This document shows positions 36,825 to 45,786 of a stretch of 64,000 bases of DNA, in pieces. The position numbers were made by a program, and so were the translations under genes. Origin of the DNA: Marivirga arenosa. Lineage in GTDB: Bacteria; Bacteroidota; Bacteroidia; Cytophagales; Cyclobacteriaceae. Position 1 is the stretch's first letter, and every line of letters begins with the position of its first letter. Below the pieces are notes generated by a model, which saw only the letters and a list, made by a program, of their open reading frames with translations, was not told the origin of the DNA and did not search any database. The stretch spans positions 1,614,001 to 1,678,000 of the forward strand of contig NZ_CP129970.2 of the NCBI RefSeq assembly GCF_030503895.2, written 5' to 3'.

Positions 36825-37244
36825 TTATTCTTCATTTAGCTTGTCAAAGTATTTTTTTCGTAAAAACTTGTTCACGTCCCTTTCTATTGTGTCAGCTGAA
36901 TTTTTTAAAATATAATATTCAAAATCCGATTCAGCCTTTTTGTATAAAGAATCTCCGACATTTAATTCTTCGTGAATGTAAAATGGAATCTCTTTTTTCC
37001 ATTCATTATCAATCATTATTGGTCTAGTCCGCCCATGGTCTTTTTCCAAGAGCAAACTTGTAATTTTTCCTGAATAAGATTCTTCTCGAATTATATTGTA
37101 TTCCTTTTCCAGATAGCTAAGTGAATTATTTCGAATCAACAGAATAGAAATGAATATGATAAAAATCGGAATAAACACTAAAGCAAGACTTTTCGTAACT
37201 GTCCGTTCTTGCTTATTTAGTTCATTTTCGCTTTGTGTTCTCAT
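36825..37244 (-). CDS. Cassette protein, single-helix membrane protein, copy 1
   Basis: The 139-residue protein has a polar N-terminus, one membrane helix (about residues 22-42) and a soluble charged C-terminal domain with EEYNIIREESYSGKITSLL-like strands. No family is recognised. The whole 758-base cassette (36505-37262) recurs without visible change at 46277-47034. The start lies 18 bases inside the cassette. Confidence 0.65.
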   Translation of the reverse strand: MRTQSENELNKQERTVTKSLALVFIPIFIIFISILLIRNNSLSYLEKEYNIIREESYSGKITSLLLEKDHGRTRPIMIDNEWKKEIPFYIHEELNVGDSLYKKAESDFEYYILKNSADTIERDVNKFLRKKYFDKLNEE

Positions 37245-37256
37245 TCGCGTAATTAC

Positions 37257-37343
37257 CTACAACGTCAGGCTATCGATCGTTTTGATTGGGAATCTTAGTA
37301 ATTTGATGACCTTTCATTAATGATTCGATAGCTGATGTTGTGT
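37257..37343 (-). repeat. attC, short family C, copy 1
   Basis: About 87 bases; arms AACGTCAGGCTATCGATC and AACATCAGCTATCGAATC (opposite strand) pair with single unpaired bases, the classic short attC shape. R'' is ACACAAC against cassette start GTTGTAT. Confidence 0.85.
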
Positions 37344-37452
37344 TTAGTATATTTTTAATTACTCCTAAAGTAGTAGAAATTAGGGTAATTGAAAAATACG
37401 GAGTTCCTTTCTTAAAACCATCACAATCATCTGCCATGTCAGTTGGAGTCAT
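37270..37452 (-). CDS. Doubtful 60-aa frame in the 484-bp cassette, copy 1
   Basis: A 60-codon frame starts MTPTDMADDC and ends IPNQNDR. Its last third lies inside the attC palindrome, so the protein end is dictated by the recombination site. No family is recognised and the hydrophobic stretch FSITLISTTLGVIKNIL is weak evidence for a membrane peptide. The same frame is present in all three copies simply because the copies are identical, so that is no proof of selection. The cassette may instead act through its structured upstream region. Confidence 0.35.
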   Translation of the reverse strand: MTPTDMADDCDGFKKGTPYFSITLISTTLGVIKNILNTTSAIESLMKGHQITKIPNQNDR

Positions 37453-37591
37453 GACTAAATGGTATATAGGAGAAACTATGTATCCGTTGTCATGCCGGTA
37501 GAAAGCCTAAATCCACCCCTGATAAAAACGATTGCTTTTTCATTAGCCTCTGAATTCCTTGACTTTATGGCTGGAATCGGCTAACTTCATT

Positions 37592-37658
37592 CTAAGTTTT
37601 TTAACGGTCTCAACCGTTTAGAAGCACACTGCTTCCACGGCTCGCCCGCAAAACTTAG
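37592..37658 (-). ncRNA. Candidate structured RNA in the 484-bp cassette, copy 1
   Basis: A closing stem CTAAGTTTT / AAAACTTAG encloses two hairpins, AACGGT-ctca-ACCGTT and GAAGCA-cac-TGCTTC (read on the plus strand), giving a three-way junction. It lies in the roughly 290 non-coding bases between the cassette start and the doubtful 60-aa frame. Folding is possible on either strand; transcription is unproven. Confidence 0.5.
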
Positions 37659-37742
37659 GCCTTTTCAAGGCTAATCAATCCGCTTTTTATGCCCTCTTTC
37701 TGCCAACTGCCTTGCAGAATAATCTTAAGAAAGGAATTAAAT

Positions 37743-37858
37743 ACAACGATTAGCTAAGCACAGTCGGCTTAGCCTTTCAAATATATCAAATGTATCTGAT
37801 CCAGATGCCCTTTGCAAACAACTAAGTAAGCCGATTGGGCTTAGCGCCTGTTACCAGT
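37743..37858 (-). repeat. attC, about 115 bp, singleton
   Basis: The arms AACGATTAGCTAAGC..CGGCTTA and the complement of TAAGCCGATTGGGCTTAGCG pair imperfectly. R'' (ACTGGTAAC) complements its cassette start GTTACCAGT. Confidence 0.87.
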
Positions 37859-38597
37859 CCGTTTTTTCAATTAGGTCGAGTTCAGTTGCCAAGTTGATAA
37901 TTCTCAAACATACTTTAGAGAAATCGTTATCGTTCGGGTGATCAGAATAGCTATCAGACATGACAATATAGAACTCTTTACCAGGTTGCACTACTTCCAA
38001 AGACCAGTTCCAGCCATCAGCTGCAACAGAGCTAAAATCTATTTGATCATGTCCATAAAAATTGGACTTGTTCAATTGTTCGATGAGTTCAGCTACTATG
38101 TTCTCAGATAAATTTGTTGTGGCTCTACTGTAGTGATATTTAACAGAATCAGCTATGACTGATTTAGAGATTATTGCCTCTATTTCGGGGTTGAAGTCAC
38201 CATATGTCAAATATCTTTTCAGAAGCCGAGTTTCTTTGTTGGTGAGTTCGGCAATGTTGAAGTGTTCAATCGTTCGGGTGTTATTCTCCTCAGTCTTAAT
38301 AACTAGTACAAAGTTGTTCTTAGATCCGTAGATGTTAATCAAAATATCTTTTTCCCAACCTCTTTCCCAGATCAGTCTGATAAAAGTTGAATCGGCTGAT
38401 GTTAATCCGAAGAAATCATGTTCTTCAAAGTTATCAAGTTGTCTGCCAAGTCCTCCAATTGCCAATCGATCGAATCTGTCATCAGAAATATCTACTTCGA
38501 TGAAGTTGAGTGCTCTGTTCAGGAAATCGGTGTTAGACTGTCCGTTCGTTTGGAGTGTTAGGATTGTTAGGAGCGATATAGAAAGGAAAATTTTCAA
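37851..38597 (-). CDS. Cassette protein, secreted, unknown function
   Basis: The 248-residue protein starts with a signal peptide (about residues 1-19, ending LQTNGQ) and is otherwise soluble and acidic. No family is recognised. The start codon is TTG and no ATG lies between it and the cassette boundary 20 bases upstream. The stop codon TAA is supplied by the attC R'' box (ACTGGTAAC). It is unique in the array but sits between two cassettes that are duplicated elsewhere. Confidence 0.62.
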   Translation of the reverse strand: MKIFLSISLLTILTLQTNGQSNTDFLNRALNFIEVDISDDRFDRLAIGGLGRQLDNFEEHDFFGLTSADSTFIRLIWERGWEKDILINIYGSKNNFVLVIKTEENNTRTIEHFNIAELTNKETRLLKRYLTYGDFNPEIEAIISKSVIADSVKYHYSRATTNLSENIVAELIEQLNKSNFYGHDQIDFSSVAADGWNWSLEVVQPGKEFYIVMSDSYSDHPNDNDFSKVCLRIINLATELDLIEKTDW

Positions 38598-38613
38598 ATT
38601 GCGATTATGACTG

Positions 38614-38859
38614 GTAACGCCTGTATAAAACCCGTTTGTTACACTAGGCTATGAAATACTGAAAGTAGTAATTTATGCTATCTCCGCAAACTGATACACT
38701 TCATTAATTGCAAAAGATTAGAATAATTAGGCGCCTTACTTGACCAACGCAGTATCCTTGCTTGCCAGCTATGAAACGTAAGCATAAATTACGGGCTCTT
38801 TAGCACTCAATTTGCTACAAGGTGGTGAGCAAATGGGTTTTGATACTATGTTAGGTAGC
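38614..38859 (-). repeat. attC, long family A, copy in 643-bp cassette
   Basis: About 245 bases; starts AACGCCTGTATAAAACCCG and ends CAAATGGGTTTTGATACTATGTTAGG. R'' (GCTACCTAAC) complements ten bases of its cassette start. Identical to 47031-47276. Confidence 0.88.
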
Positions 38860-38863
38860 GTTT

Positions 38864-39229
38864 CTAATTTTCAACTAATGCTTTTAAACTCAAAGCGTAT
38901 GATGTTAGAATATAAATCGCAGTTATCCAATTTCCCAGAATACTGATAACGAAGGATTCATTAAATCTCTTTAACGCACTTCTATATCTCTTGGGGCTTA
39001 GAAAGAACATTAGAAATAAGATGTAAACTGCAATAGGGATTGTATATACTAGCCAAGGTGTCTTTACTGGTGTCTGATTCAAAATGTAAATGTAAATACA
39101 GAACATATAAGAAAGAGTCGAGGTGCTCGCCCAAAATGCAGCTCTATACTGAGGTTTACTCGCTCCAAAGCTCAAAGCTTTTGAAAATTTAAAAAACCTA
39201 AAATAAAAATATTGAATGATAGTTGTCAT
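38864..39229 (-). CDS. Cassette protein, three-helix membrane protein, copy 1
   Basis: The 121-residue protein has hydrophobic segments at about residues 34-50, 60-78 and 95-115 and a basic loop with SPKRYRSALKRFNES. No family is recognised. The 643-base cassette (38618-39260) recurs without visible change at 47035-47677. The ATG is 31 bases from the cassette boundary. Confidence 0.65.
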   Translation of the reverse strand: MTTIIQYFYFRFFKFSKALSFGASKPQYRAAFWASTSTLSYMFCIYIYILNQTPVKTPWLVYTIPIAVYILFLMFFLSPKRYRSALKRFNESFVISILGNWITAIYILTSYALSLKALVEN

Positions 39230-39256
39230 TATGATTGAGTGGGAAGGCAGTGCTAC

Positions 39257-39323
39257 CTAACGTTTAGTATATGAAGCGTAGCGTCCCGCAGGGCGCTATG
39301 ATTTCATATATAGTGTTACCAGC
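39257..39323 (-). repeat. attC, shortest (about 69 bp)
   Basis: The arms AGTATATGAAGCGTAGCG and the complement of CGCTATGATTTCATATATAGTG pair around a small loop. R'' (GCTGGTAAC) complements its cassette start GTTACCAGC. This is close to the size of class 1 integron sites. Confidence 0.87.
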
Positions 39324-40218
39324 TTTTTTTTTGTTTAAGTTCAATGATTTTAATACTCTGTTCTATTAAGCGAAGTCTTAATCTCATTTCAGTGACTGAG
39401 TTTCCTTTCGCACCAGAATCTATTTTATAGCGGATTAGAGTATTTAATTCCTCACGATATTTTTCCATATTCGGCAACTGTGAAAGTTGCTTAATTTTTA
39501 TTCTTATATCAGAAAGTAAGCCAGACTTCACAATTACTTCATCCGCATATCTAATGTCAGTAGCATTTACAGCCGTCCCCAAAATTGTCATGCCTCCACT
39601 TTTTTCTAATAACTCGTTATTTGCTCGATTTATAAGGGAGTAAAGTTTATAAAATGGATCATCTTCTGAGTTTTTTTCTAATAATTGGCTAATTGCATGA
39701 GTATTATTTTCAACGTGATACACCAACCTATCGATATCCTGTACCTTACTTTGATGAATATAATCTTCGGCTAAATTTAACTCTAGCCAAAATAAAAGAA
39801 ATATAGGAATGACAATTATAATAGAATCTGCAGTCACTCTAAAACTTGACTGTCTATCCAAGAATACCTGTAGCATCATGAAAATAGCCGCCAAGAAGAT
39901 ATTTGCACTTGCGAAAAGGAAAAACACTTCTGATATTTCCCAATAGTTGTCCCAAACTCTAGGAAGAATTATTCTGTAAATAACCAAGCAAATCACAGAT
40001 AGAGAAGACAATAAAATTAGTGGCCACTTAAACTTTGAGATTCTATTTTTTGAATAAATATTTATTGCGACACCAAAGGCAATGAATAAAACACCTAAAG
40101 TTATTGTTGATGTGAGTCTGCTGTCTGTACTGAAATAAACCGTTATTGCTCCAAATAGAATTATTATTAAAAACAGTAATTTCCCGATCCAACGGTTAGG
40201 CTTATTTTTCAATCCCAT
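39316..40218 (-). CDS. Cassette protein, five-helix membrane protein with cytoplasmic helical tail
   Basis: The 300-residue protein has hydrophobic segments at about residues 12-30, 36-52, 65-82, 96-118 and 130-148, followed by a soluble, helical domain (155-300) with a heptad-like C-terminal end. No family is recognised. The stop TAA is part of the attC R'' box. The gene starts 117 bases inside the cassette, one of the few cassettes with room for its own promoter. Multi-helix proteins with a helical effector-like tail occur in defence modules, but nothing specific supports that here. Confidence 0.62.
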   Translation of the reverse strand: MGLKNKPNRWIGKLLFLIIILFGAITVYFSTDSRLTSTITLGVLFIAFGVAINIYSKNRISKFKWPLILLSSLSVICLVIYRIILPRVWDNYWEISEVFFLFASANIFLAAIFMMLQVFLDRQSSFRVTADSIIIVIPIFLLFWLELNLAEDYIHQSKVQDIDRLVYHVENNTHAISQLLEKNSEDDPFYKLYSLINRANNELLEKSGGMTILGTAVNATDIRYADEVIVKSGLLSDIRIKIKQLSQLPNMEKYREELNTLIRYKIDSGAKGNSVTEMRLRLRLIEQSIKIIELKQKKSW

Positions 40219-40331
40219 GTGATTTTAGTTTTTATAATAATCTGTAACGTTTTACAATATATTAAATATCTATTATTTTCTTTTTCTTACTAGCGTATAA
40301 CAAAAATGACTTTGCTATATAGGGAATTGCT

Positions 40332-40450
40332 GGTAACGACTAGCTAAAATGAGTATGCGCCCCATTTGCTAGATTCGGTTAAGTTTCTATTTAATAAATA
40401 TCTTTCAAAATGCTCAGTTCGCATATTCATTTTTAGCATTTGTTGGCGGT
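40332..40450 (-). repeat. attC, about 118 bp, singleton
   Basis: The arms AGCTAAAATGAGTATGCG and the complement of CGCATATTCATTTTTAGC pair well. R'' (ACCGCCAAC) complements its cassette start GTTGGCGGT. Confidence 0.87.
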
Positions 40451-40456
40451 ATGTTT

Positions 40457-41347
40457 TTAGTTCGTCCAGTTCTCAAGAGTGCCATTATCTTCTACCCAAA
40501 TCTCCAAATAAACTTGTTCCTCAATGGGTTTGCCAGCTCTTTTTAGAATGTCAAATTTGAGGTGTTCCAATCTGGATTTTATGGTTCGTATACAATAGTT
40601 ATATTCGGGCATATCCCAAAATTCTTTTATTTCTTTCTTGGTTTGATATTCCGCCATGACGACATCAGCAATTTCACCGTTCTTATCAATAGTTATCAAG
40701 TATTTCTCCGAACAATCAAATTCGTTAGCATTACTCCAATTTGCTTTTTGAAGTTCGTTGAATAGTAACGTTGACAGAGTGTCGTTATACCTTCTGTTTA
40801 ACCGGTTTGGTTCATCTATATAGTTCATTACTCGTGTTGTGTTGGTTACACGTCCGTTATTAATTGAAACTATCCTTTCTTCTTCAAAGCTGTGGTAAAA
40901 TACCCCATCCCATCTTAGCAGGTCTCCAATGGGTAAGCTTATATCACCTGTAAACCAATTCAAATGAACTTTGCCGTTGATCAGTTGATCACCAAAGATT
41001 TTTTTAATTCTTAGGTTGGACTGATTTACATCTATCCCAGATTCACTTTGAAGTTCACGACAAGAAGTGATATGTCTTAAAAACAGGCTGTCATTTGATA
41101 ATTCATATATTGCCTGATAACCTCTCCAACAGCTCGTTGATGAACCTGCTCGAAACTTAAGGCCAAACAAATCGCCTTCATTCTCTCTATTTTGAGCGTT
41201 AAAATACTCTTCAAGAATCAAACGATAAAATGCGATAGTATCTCCTTCAAAAATTAAATAATCAGGCATTTGTGGACTGGCGTTCACTTCGGTTAAACCG
41301 AGTCCTAGTGTAATGGAAAGTATAAAAGTTCTGATGAAATTCCGCAT
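40457..41347 (-). CDS. Cassette protein, secreted, unknown function
   Basis: The 296-residue protein begins with a signal peptide (residues 1-23, MRNFIRTFILSITLGLGLTE) and is soluble, with three Cys in the middle (SSTSCWRGYQ, ITSCRELQ) and one in FDCSEKYLITIDKNG near residue 215. The C-terminal part, ITIDKNGEIADVVMAEYQTK, looks like a TonB-C-type strand pair, but this is weak. No firm family. It is the only gene in its cassette, with the ATG 17 bases from the boundary. Confidence 0.62.
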   Translation of the reverse strand: MRNFIRTFILSITLGLGLTEVNASPQMPDYLIFEGDTIAFYRLILEEYFNAQNRENEGDLFGLKFRAGSSTSCWRGYQAIYELSNDSLFLRHITSCRELQSESGIDVNQSNLRIKKIFGDQLINGKVHLNWFTGDISLPIGDLLRWDGVFYHSFEEERIVSINNGRVTNTTRVMNYIDEPNRLNRRYNDTLSTLLFNELQKANWSNANEFDCSEKYLITIDKNGEIADVVMAEYQTKKEIKEFWDMPEYNYCIRTIKSRLEHLKFDILKRAGKPIEEQVYLEIWVEDNGTLENWTN

Positions 41348-41360
41348 TGCTCAATTACCG

Positions 41361-41604
41361 CCAACGCCTGTATAAAACCCGTTTGCTATAATTGGCTATG
41401 AAATACTGAAAGTAGTAATTTATGCTCTTTCCACAAACTGATACACTTCATTAATTGCAAAAGCTTAGAATAACTAAGTGCCATTTTTAGCCAAAGCACT
41501 ATCTTTGGTTGCCAGCTATGAAAAGCAAGCATAAATTAAGGGCTATTTAGCACTCAATCTCCTACAAGGTGGTGAGCAAATGGGTTTTATATGATGTTGT
41601 GAGT
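41361..41604 (-). repeat. attC, long family A
   Basis: About 243 bases, starts AACGCCTGTATAAAACCCG. R'' (ACTCACAAC) complements nine bases of its cassette start GTTGTGAGT at 41933-41941. Confidence 0.87.
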
Positions 41605-41608
41605 TATA

Positions 41609-41905
41609 TTATTGTACTAAAATCATTACAGCAATGAAAAGGAATATAAATAAATAAACAAACCAAGTGATTGTCTGAAAGTAATTTAAGAACAAAAGCA
41701 GTTTTAATGATCTTCGCTGTTTTGCGTCTTTAGTAGAAGCTATCAAAGTTCTCATTTCTTTTTTAGTTGCTTCAATCATGGAACCGGGTTTTCCGGCAAA
41801 AGTAATCCCGTATTTACGTTTTACTATTTGCAGATATATTTTATAAGTTAGCAATGATAGTACACCTACAAAAAATAAATAAATAAGAAAATTTAAAATG
41901 TCCAA
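41609..41905 (-). CDS. Cassette protein, two-helix membrane protein
   Basis: The 98-residue protein has membrane segments at about residues 4-24 and 72-95, with a basic cytoplasmic stretch between them (KRKYGITFAGKPGSMIEATK). No family is recognised. The start codon is TTG. It is the only gene in its cassette, with the start 35 bases from the boundary and the stop a few bases before the attC. Confidence 0.55.
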   Translation of the reverse strand: MDILNFLIYLFFVGVLSLLTYKIYLQIVKRKYGITFAGKPGSMIEATKKEMRTLIASTKDAKQRRSLKLLLFLNYFQTITWFVYLFIFLFIAVMILVQ

Positions 41906-41936
41906 CTGAAATTATTTTTGAGGATCACGATTACTC

Positions 41937-42258
41937 ACAACGCCTACATAAAACCTGTTTGCCCATGTAAGCTATGAAATACTAAACTAAGCAATTTATG
42001 CGGTTTCCACCAAGGCAGAATGTTGATTAATGTGATGCTGTCTACCTACAGTATGTCCAGTTGGTCGGTAAAAAATGGTCCGCCCGATGATGGCAAATAC
42101 TTGAGTTGATTGAATTACTTTAAAAGCTTTTGAGCCCTACAATGCCTCGTCCGCCCGTTGATAAAGTTGCCACAAAGTGAAAGCATAAATTGCTGGCCAG
42201 TTACTGCTGACTTTGCTACATGGTGCTGAGCAAATTGGTTTTATGTGATGTTGTGTAC
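41937..42258 (-). repeat. attC, very long family B
   Basis: About 320 bases, starts AACGCCTACATAAAACCTG. R'' (GTACACAAC) complements nine bases of its cassette start GTTGTGTAC. It is similar to, but not identical with, the two family B copies in the 758-bp cassette. Confidence 0.87.
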
Positions 42259-42265
42259 AGTAGTT

Positions 42266-42790
42266 TCAAGTAATCCAGGGATTAAAAGTCGCAACAATAG
42301 TCCAAGTGCCATAGACCTTAGATAAGAAGTAAGAATATCCTGAGGCACTTCCTAGATAATTTTGGATAGTCACAGATATGATACAGTTTTCAGACTTTTG
42401 GTCAAAAACTGGCTCGCTGATGGAAACAACTTTTTGTCTTTCTCCCGTTTCTCTGAATAATTCATTTGTTGCTTCTTTAGTCAGGCAGTTTTTTGATTTT
42501 AGAAACGATGAATTGAGGCTTTGAATTAGTCCTTGGTCCCAAACTCCATCACGACTTGTCAACACACTTTCTTTTAGTTCATTTAAAGTGTTTTGAGGAA
42601 TTTGCAATCCAGTTTGCTCTATTAACTCATTTGTATTGAAATAGGTTTTTGGCTTATCACAATGGATATATACTTTTCCATTTGAAGCCTCTTGTTCTAT
42701 GATTTTAGTAAATATGCTAAATTCATTATTGGTTTGAGACCAGCTCAAAGTAGCTATGAATGTCAGTATTATGGTAGCTAGATATTTCAT
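42266..42790 (-). CDS. Cassette protein, secreted, unknown function
   Basis: The 174-residue protein, read from the ATG giving MKYLATIILTFIATLSWSQ, has a clear signal peptide and a soluble mature part. No family is recognised; the C-terminal half (VVSISEPVFDQKSENCIISV) has a beta pattern, and the end KVYGTWTIVATFNPWIT is reminiscent of small secreted beta proteins. A GTG twelve bases upstream lies in the cassette boundary and is rejected. It is the only gene in its cassette. Confidence 0.62.
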   Translation of the reverse strand: MKYLATIILTFIATLSWSQTNNEFSIFTKIIEQEASNGKVYIHCDKPKTYFNTNELIEQTGLQIPQNTLNELKESVLTSRDGVWDQGLIQSLNSSFLKSKNCLTKEATNELFRETGERQKVVSISEPVFDQKSENCIISVTIQNYLGSASGYSYFLSKVYGTWTIVATFNPWIT

Positions 42791-42800
42791 GATATTGTAC

Positions 42801-43043
42801 ACAACGCCTGTATAAAACCCGTTTGCTATACTAGGCTATGAAATACTGAAAGTAGTAATTTATGCTTTCTCCGCAAACTGATGCACTCCATTAATTGCAA
42901 AACCTTAGAATAATTAGGCCCCATAAATGCTCAAACCAATATCTTTCCTTGTTAGCTATAAAAAGCAAGCATAAATTACCGGCTATTTTGCACTCAATTT
43001 CCTACAAGGTGGTGAGCAAATGGGTTTTTATATCTTGTTATGG
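42801..43043 (-). repeat. attC, long family A
   Basis: About 243 bases, starts AACGCCTGTATAAAACCCG. R'' (CCATAAC) complements its cassette start GTTATGG at 43697-43703. Confidence 0.87.
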
Positions 43044-43048
43044 TCTTA

Positions 43049-43678
43049 CTATCCTTTAAAGTCATATACTACCTTAATATACTCTTTTAATTTTCGCATC
43101 GTCTTTTCATTACAATCATTGCAATTTTTAAATGCGTCCTTTTTAAACGAATCTTTCATTTCTTTTGTGTACAAATTCCAACCCATTAAAGATAGGAATT
43201 CATCTCTTCTTCCTGAGTAAGGTTGTCTTTGGAGATAGCATATGAATTCTCGAGGGTATTTTCTTGCATAATCTGCAATGTAATTACCTATTATTTCAGT
43301 AAGTGCACCATCTGTTTCTCCAACCATTTTATACATATTATAGAAATAGAAAGGTCTTGTATTAGCATTTTTTGTATCTAAGCTATCCATAATTTCAAAT
43401 GTTTTTTCGTCATCATATAATTCATGAGACCCTGTATAATAAGCTTTGCTTGTGGTATCAATGTCACTTCTATTTAGGAAATATGCAATTTCAATTCCGT
43501 TGATTTGTTTGTCATTCGTTTTACCTAAAATTTCGCAACCATATTCGTCCTTGTTAGTGACTGCTTCAGAAACAGTTTGTTTCTTTTCTTCCGGGGTTTC
43601 ATTTTCTTTCTTGTCATTTGGCCTACTACAGGAAACAAGAATTATAGAAATTAATAATATCGTTGTAAACTTCTTCAT
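43049..43678 (-). CDS. Cassette lipoprotein, unknown function
   Basis: The 209-residue protein has a lipoprotein signal with lipobox VSC at residues 15-17 (LLISIILVSCSRPND) and a polar linker rich in Lys, Glu and Asn before a mostly helical domain. A CNDC motif (FKNCNDCNEKT) near residue 190 could bind metal or form a disulfide. No family is recognised. It is the only gene in its cassette (42805-43702). Confidence 0.65.
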   Translation of the reverse strand: MKKFTTILLISIILVSCSRPNDKKENETPEEKKQTVSEAVTNKDEYGCEILGKTNDKQINGIEIAYFLNRSDIDTTSKAYYTGSHELYDDEKTFEIMDSLDTKNANTRPFYFYNMYKMVGETDGALTEIIGNYIADYARKYPREFICYLQRQPYSGRRDEFLSLMGWNLYTKEMKDSFKKDAFKNCNDCNEKTMRKLKEYIKVVYDFKG

Positions 43679-43698
43679 GTGCTGTCGATTTATTGGCC

Positions 43699-43829
43699 AT
43701 AACGTTAAGAATATAGTGCGTTGGGCCGTTCAAGGCTACAAACTACCAAATCCTTACATATTTTATTAAATGTAATCATTTTCAACTTTAGCATTATCTG
43801 CCCAATGAACTATATTTAGTGTTAGGTGC
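43699..43829 (-). repeat. attC, about 127 bp, singleton
   Basis: The arms AAGAATATAGTGCGTTGGGC and the complement of GCCCAATGAACTATATTTAG pair imperfectly. R'' (GCACCTAAC) complements nine bases of its cassette start GTTAGGTGC. Confidence 0.87.
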
Positions 43830-43882
43830 TGCCATTTCTTCTCAACGCCCTTTCAAAGAATTTATGTTAATGAATTTTAGAA

Positions 43883-45721
43883 TCATCTTCGAGTTGAATT
43901 TTTAATTTTTGTAGCTTCTCTTTTTTCATATTCTTCTTTGAAAAGTTCTGGAGCTACTAAGTCAAGTAATGGAGGTAGTTTCCATAATCCATTTTCGTGG
44001 AAATACCTGTCAATAAAAACTGAGAACGGAATGAGCTTAGACATTCTCATCTGTTTGTACTCTTCTAAATATCTATCATATTCTTTTTGGGATTTGAAAT
44101 TTCTCTTTTTCTTCTTCTTTATTTTTTTGTTTTCTTGATAATTTTTTAAAACATCATGAAGATTAATCTCATTGGCTAGTCCAACTTGATTATAGATAAG
44201 CGAATCAATATTTACAACAGATAGGGGCTTTATGTGATGAATAAATAAACCTTCTTTTGCCAACTCTAACAATTCATCTTGAAACCAAAAATCAATAAGT
44301 TCATTAAACCCAGGAGTATTGTATTGATGGTCGTGAGTAAGCAAAATGGGATAAATAAATATCTCTTTGTAGTGATAATCTGTATCAGCCGAAAATTCAT
44401 TTTTTAAAACTCTACGAATGCTGTTTATTAATTGCATAACAGCCTTTGCCTTTATTTTTCCATCTGGCAATTCCTCATAATCCAATACTCTTCCAAACTC
44501 TTCTTCATATATTTTGAAGTCGAAAGACATTTTTTTATTAGCTGCAATTAAGAAGTCCTTTGACTCAACAAGCAAAATATTTTTACCTTTTCTTATATAA
44601 TAATCAGGTGCAGCATCAATTTTCATATCTGCCAGTTCTTTACCTGAAAACCTAATGCACTTAGAAGAATAAATACTTTCCATTACTTTATAGCAAAGTA
44701 TCTTTTCTGAAAACTCGCCACCATAGAAACTTCTAATGTCCTTTATCTTTTGAGCTTTTGGAAGAGATTTATTTACATCCCTTAAAAGGAAATAAACACC
44801 TTTGAAAATTTTTTCAACCACAAATAAATTGTAGATCACTCGGTAAATACCATCTTTTACTTTGTAAAATGGCTTTGCTCTAGTAGTAAGAAAATCATTC
44901 TGGTCAAGTTCATCATTTTCTAGAATAATTAGCTTTTCAATAAAGGCACAGCTCCTCTCAAAATTATCACCATCCTCTACCACAATGTCGATATGTGCTT
45001 CCCGTTCGTTTTTTACTGCAGGAATAGTTAATGGCAAAAGACTTTTTAAATAGTCCTGCCACGTTGGGCAATTAAAATAGGCTAAAAATTTAGCTAATAG
45101 TGGTTTGGTTTTATCATGAGATTCAAGAAAAGAAAACAGATAAATAGCTTTTATCATTTGAGTTGCCCAAATCTGTTTGATGTCGTAGTTTGATTTATCC
45201 GAAACAGGATATTGCATGCAAAACATAACCATTGGAATGTTTAGCTCCTCATCACTTTCTTGTGCTGATGGAAAGGCAACGGCTTGTTTTTCGGTAAATT
45301 CAGAATTTAAAGCCAAGTAAGCTTTAAACAAATTAATTTCTAACTCTGCCTGTGTTTGAGTTTCGGGTTCTTCAGGCTTTGAAAAGTAGTATTCAAAGAG
45401 TCTCAAACTTGAATAGGTATTTATTATTCCAATTTGGATACCTTTCTTTTCCAAACCCTTTATTCTATCATAAACTTGGTTTGCGAATTCGTTGTTTTCT
45501 GTTCGAAAATACATTCCAAGAAATTCCTTATTATCATTAAACTTTGATTTTTGATTTTTAAATCCTAAAAAGGAAGCTGCTACATTTAAAATCATCTGTC
45601 TGCTACTGCCTGCTAGATACTGTTCAACAGTTAATTTTTCTTCGGTCGGAAAGGCAACTTCAAATTCAAGGATTTGTCCCATGCTGATTGCTTTGGCAAT
45701 ATATGATTTGTCAGCAGTCAA
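43883..45721 (-). CDS. Large cassette protein with PD-(D/E)XK-like motif
   Basis: The roughly 612-residue protein is the largest single-gene product of the array. No N-terminal domain is recognised. Residues 365-390 carry DAAPDYYIRKG followed by ILLVESKDFLI, which reads as the D-x(n)-ExK core (Asp-373, Glu-386, Lys-388) of a PD-(D/E)XK nuclease. The C-terminal region has a very basic stretch KKIKKKKKRNFK. The start is uncertain: TTG at 45721, ATG at 45682, or ATG at 45750 if a frameshift in a seven-base A run is corrected. Nuclease cassettes are candidates for phage defence; this is inference. Confidence 0.7.
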   Translation of the reverse strand: MTADKSYIAKAISMGQILEFEVAFPTEEKLTVEQYLAGSSRQMILNVAASFLGFKNQKSKFNDNKEFLGMYFRTENNEFANQVYDRIKGLEKKGIQIGIINTYSSLRLFEYYFSKPEEPETQTQAELEINLFKAYLALNSEFTEKQAVAFPSAQESDEELNIPMVMFCMQYPVSDKSNYDIKQIWATQMIKAIYLFSFLESHDKTKPLLAKFLAYFNCPTWQDYLKSLLPLTIPAVKNEREAHIDIVVEDGDNFERSCAFIEKLIILENDELDQNDFLTTRAKPFYKVKDGIYRVIYNLFVVEKIFKGVYFLLRDVNKSLPKAQKIKDIRSFYGGEFSEKILCYKVMESIYSSKCIRFSGKELADMKIDAAPDYYIRKGKNILLVESKDFLIAANKKMSFDFKIYEEEFGRVLDYEELPDGKIKAKAVMQLINSIRRVLKNEFSADTDYHYKEIFIYPILLTHDHQYNTPGFNELIDFWFQDELLELAKEGLFIHHIKPLSVVNIDSLIYNQVGLANEINLHDVLKNYQENKKIKKKKKRNFKSQKEYDRYLEEYKQMRMSKLIPFSVFIDRYFHENGLWKLPPLLDLVAPELFKEEYEKREATKIKNSTRR

Positions 45722-45734
45722 AATCAGTCTTCCA

Positions 45735-45741
45735 TTTTTTT
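45735..45741 (-). other. Seven-base A/T run separating an upstream ATG from the large cassette gene
   Basis: Reading leftward, ATG at 45750 gives MNIKKMED and stops. One more A in the run would give MNIKKNGRLILTADKSY, continuous with the large protein. It could be a sequencing error, a real frameshift or a slippage switch. Confidence 0.4.
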
Positions 45742-45786
45742 AATATTCATCTCTTTTAATGGATTTGTGTCGTTCTTTACGCTTGC

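Noticed and set aside
37270-37452. The 60-aa frame as a conserved protein because it occurs three times
   Set aside because: The copies are identical at the DNA level, so conservation says nothing about selection on the protein; it is kept only as a low-confidence frame.
43841-43850. An extra CTCAACGCCC core-like sequence between the large cassette gene and its attC
   Set aside because: No paired arm or second boundary is visible, so it is not called as a separate attC.
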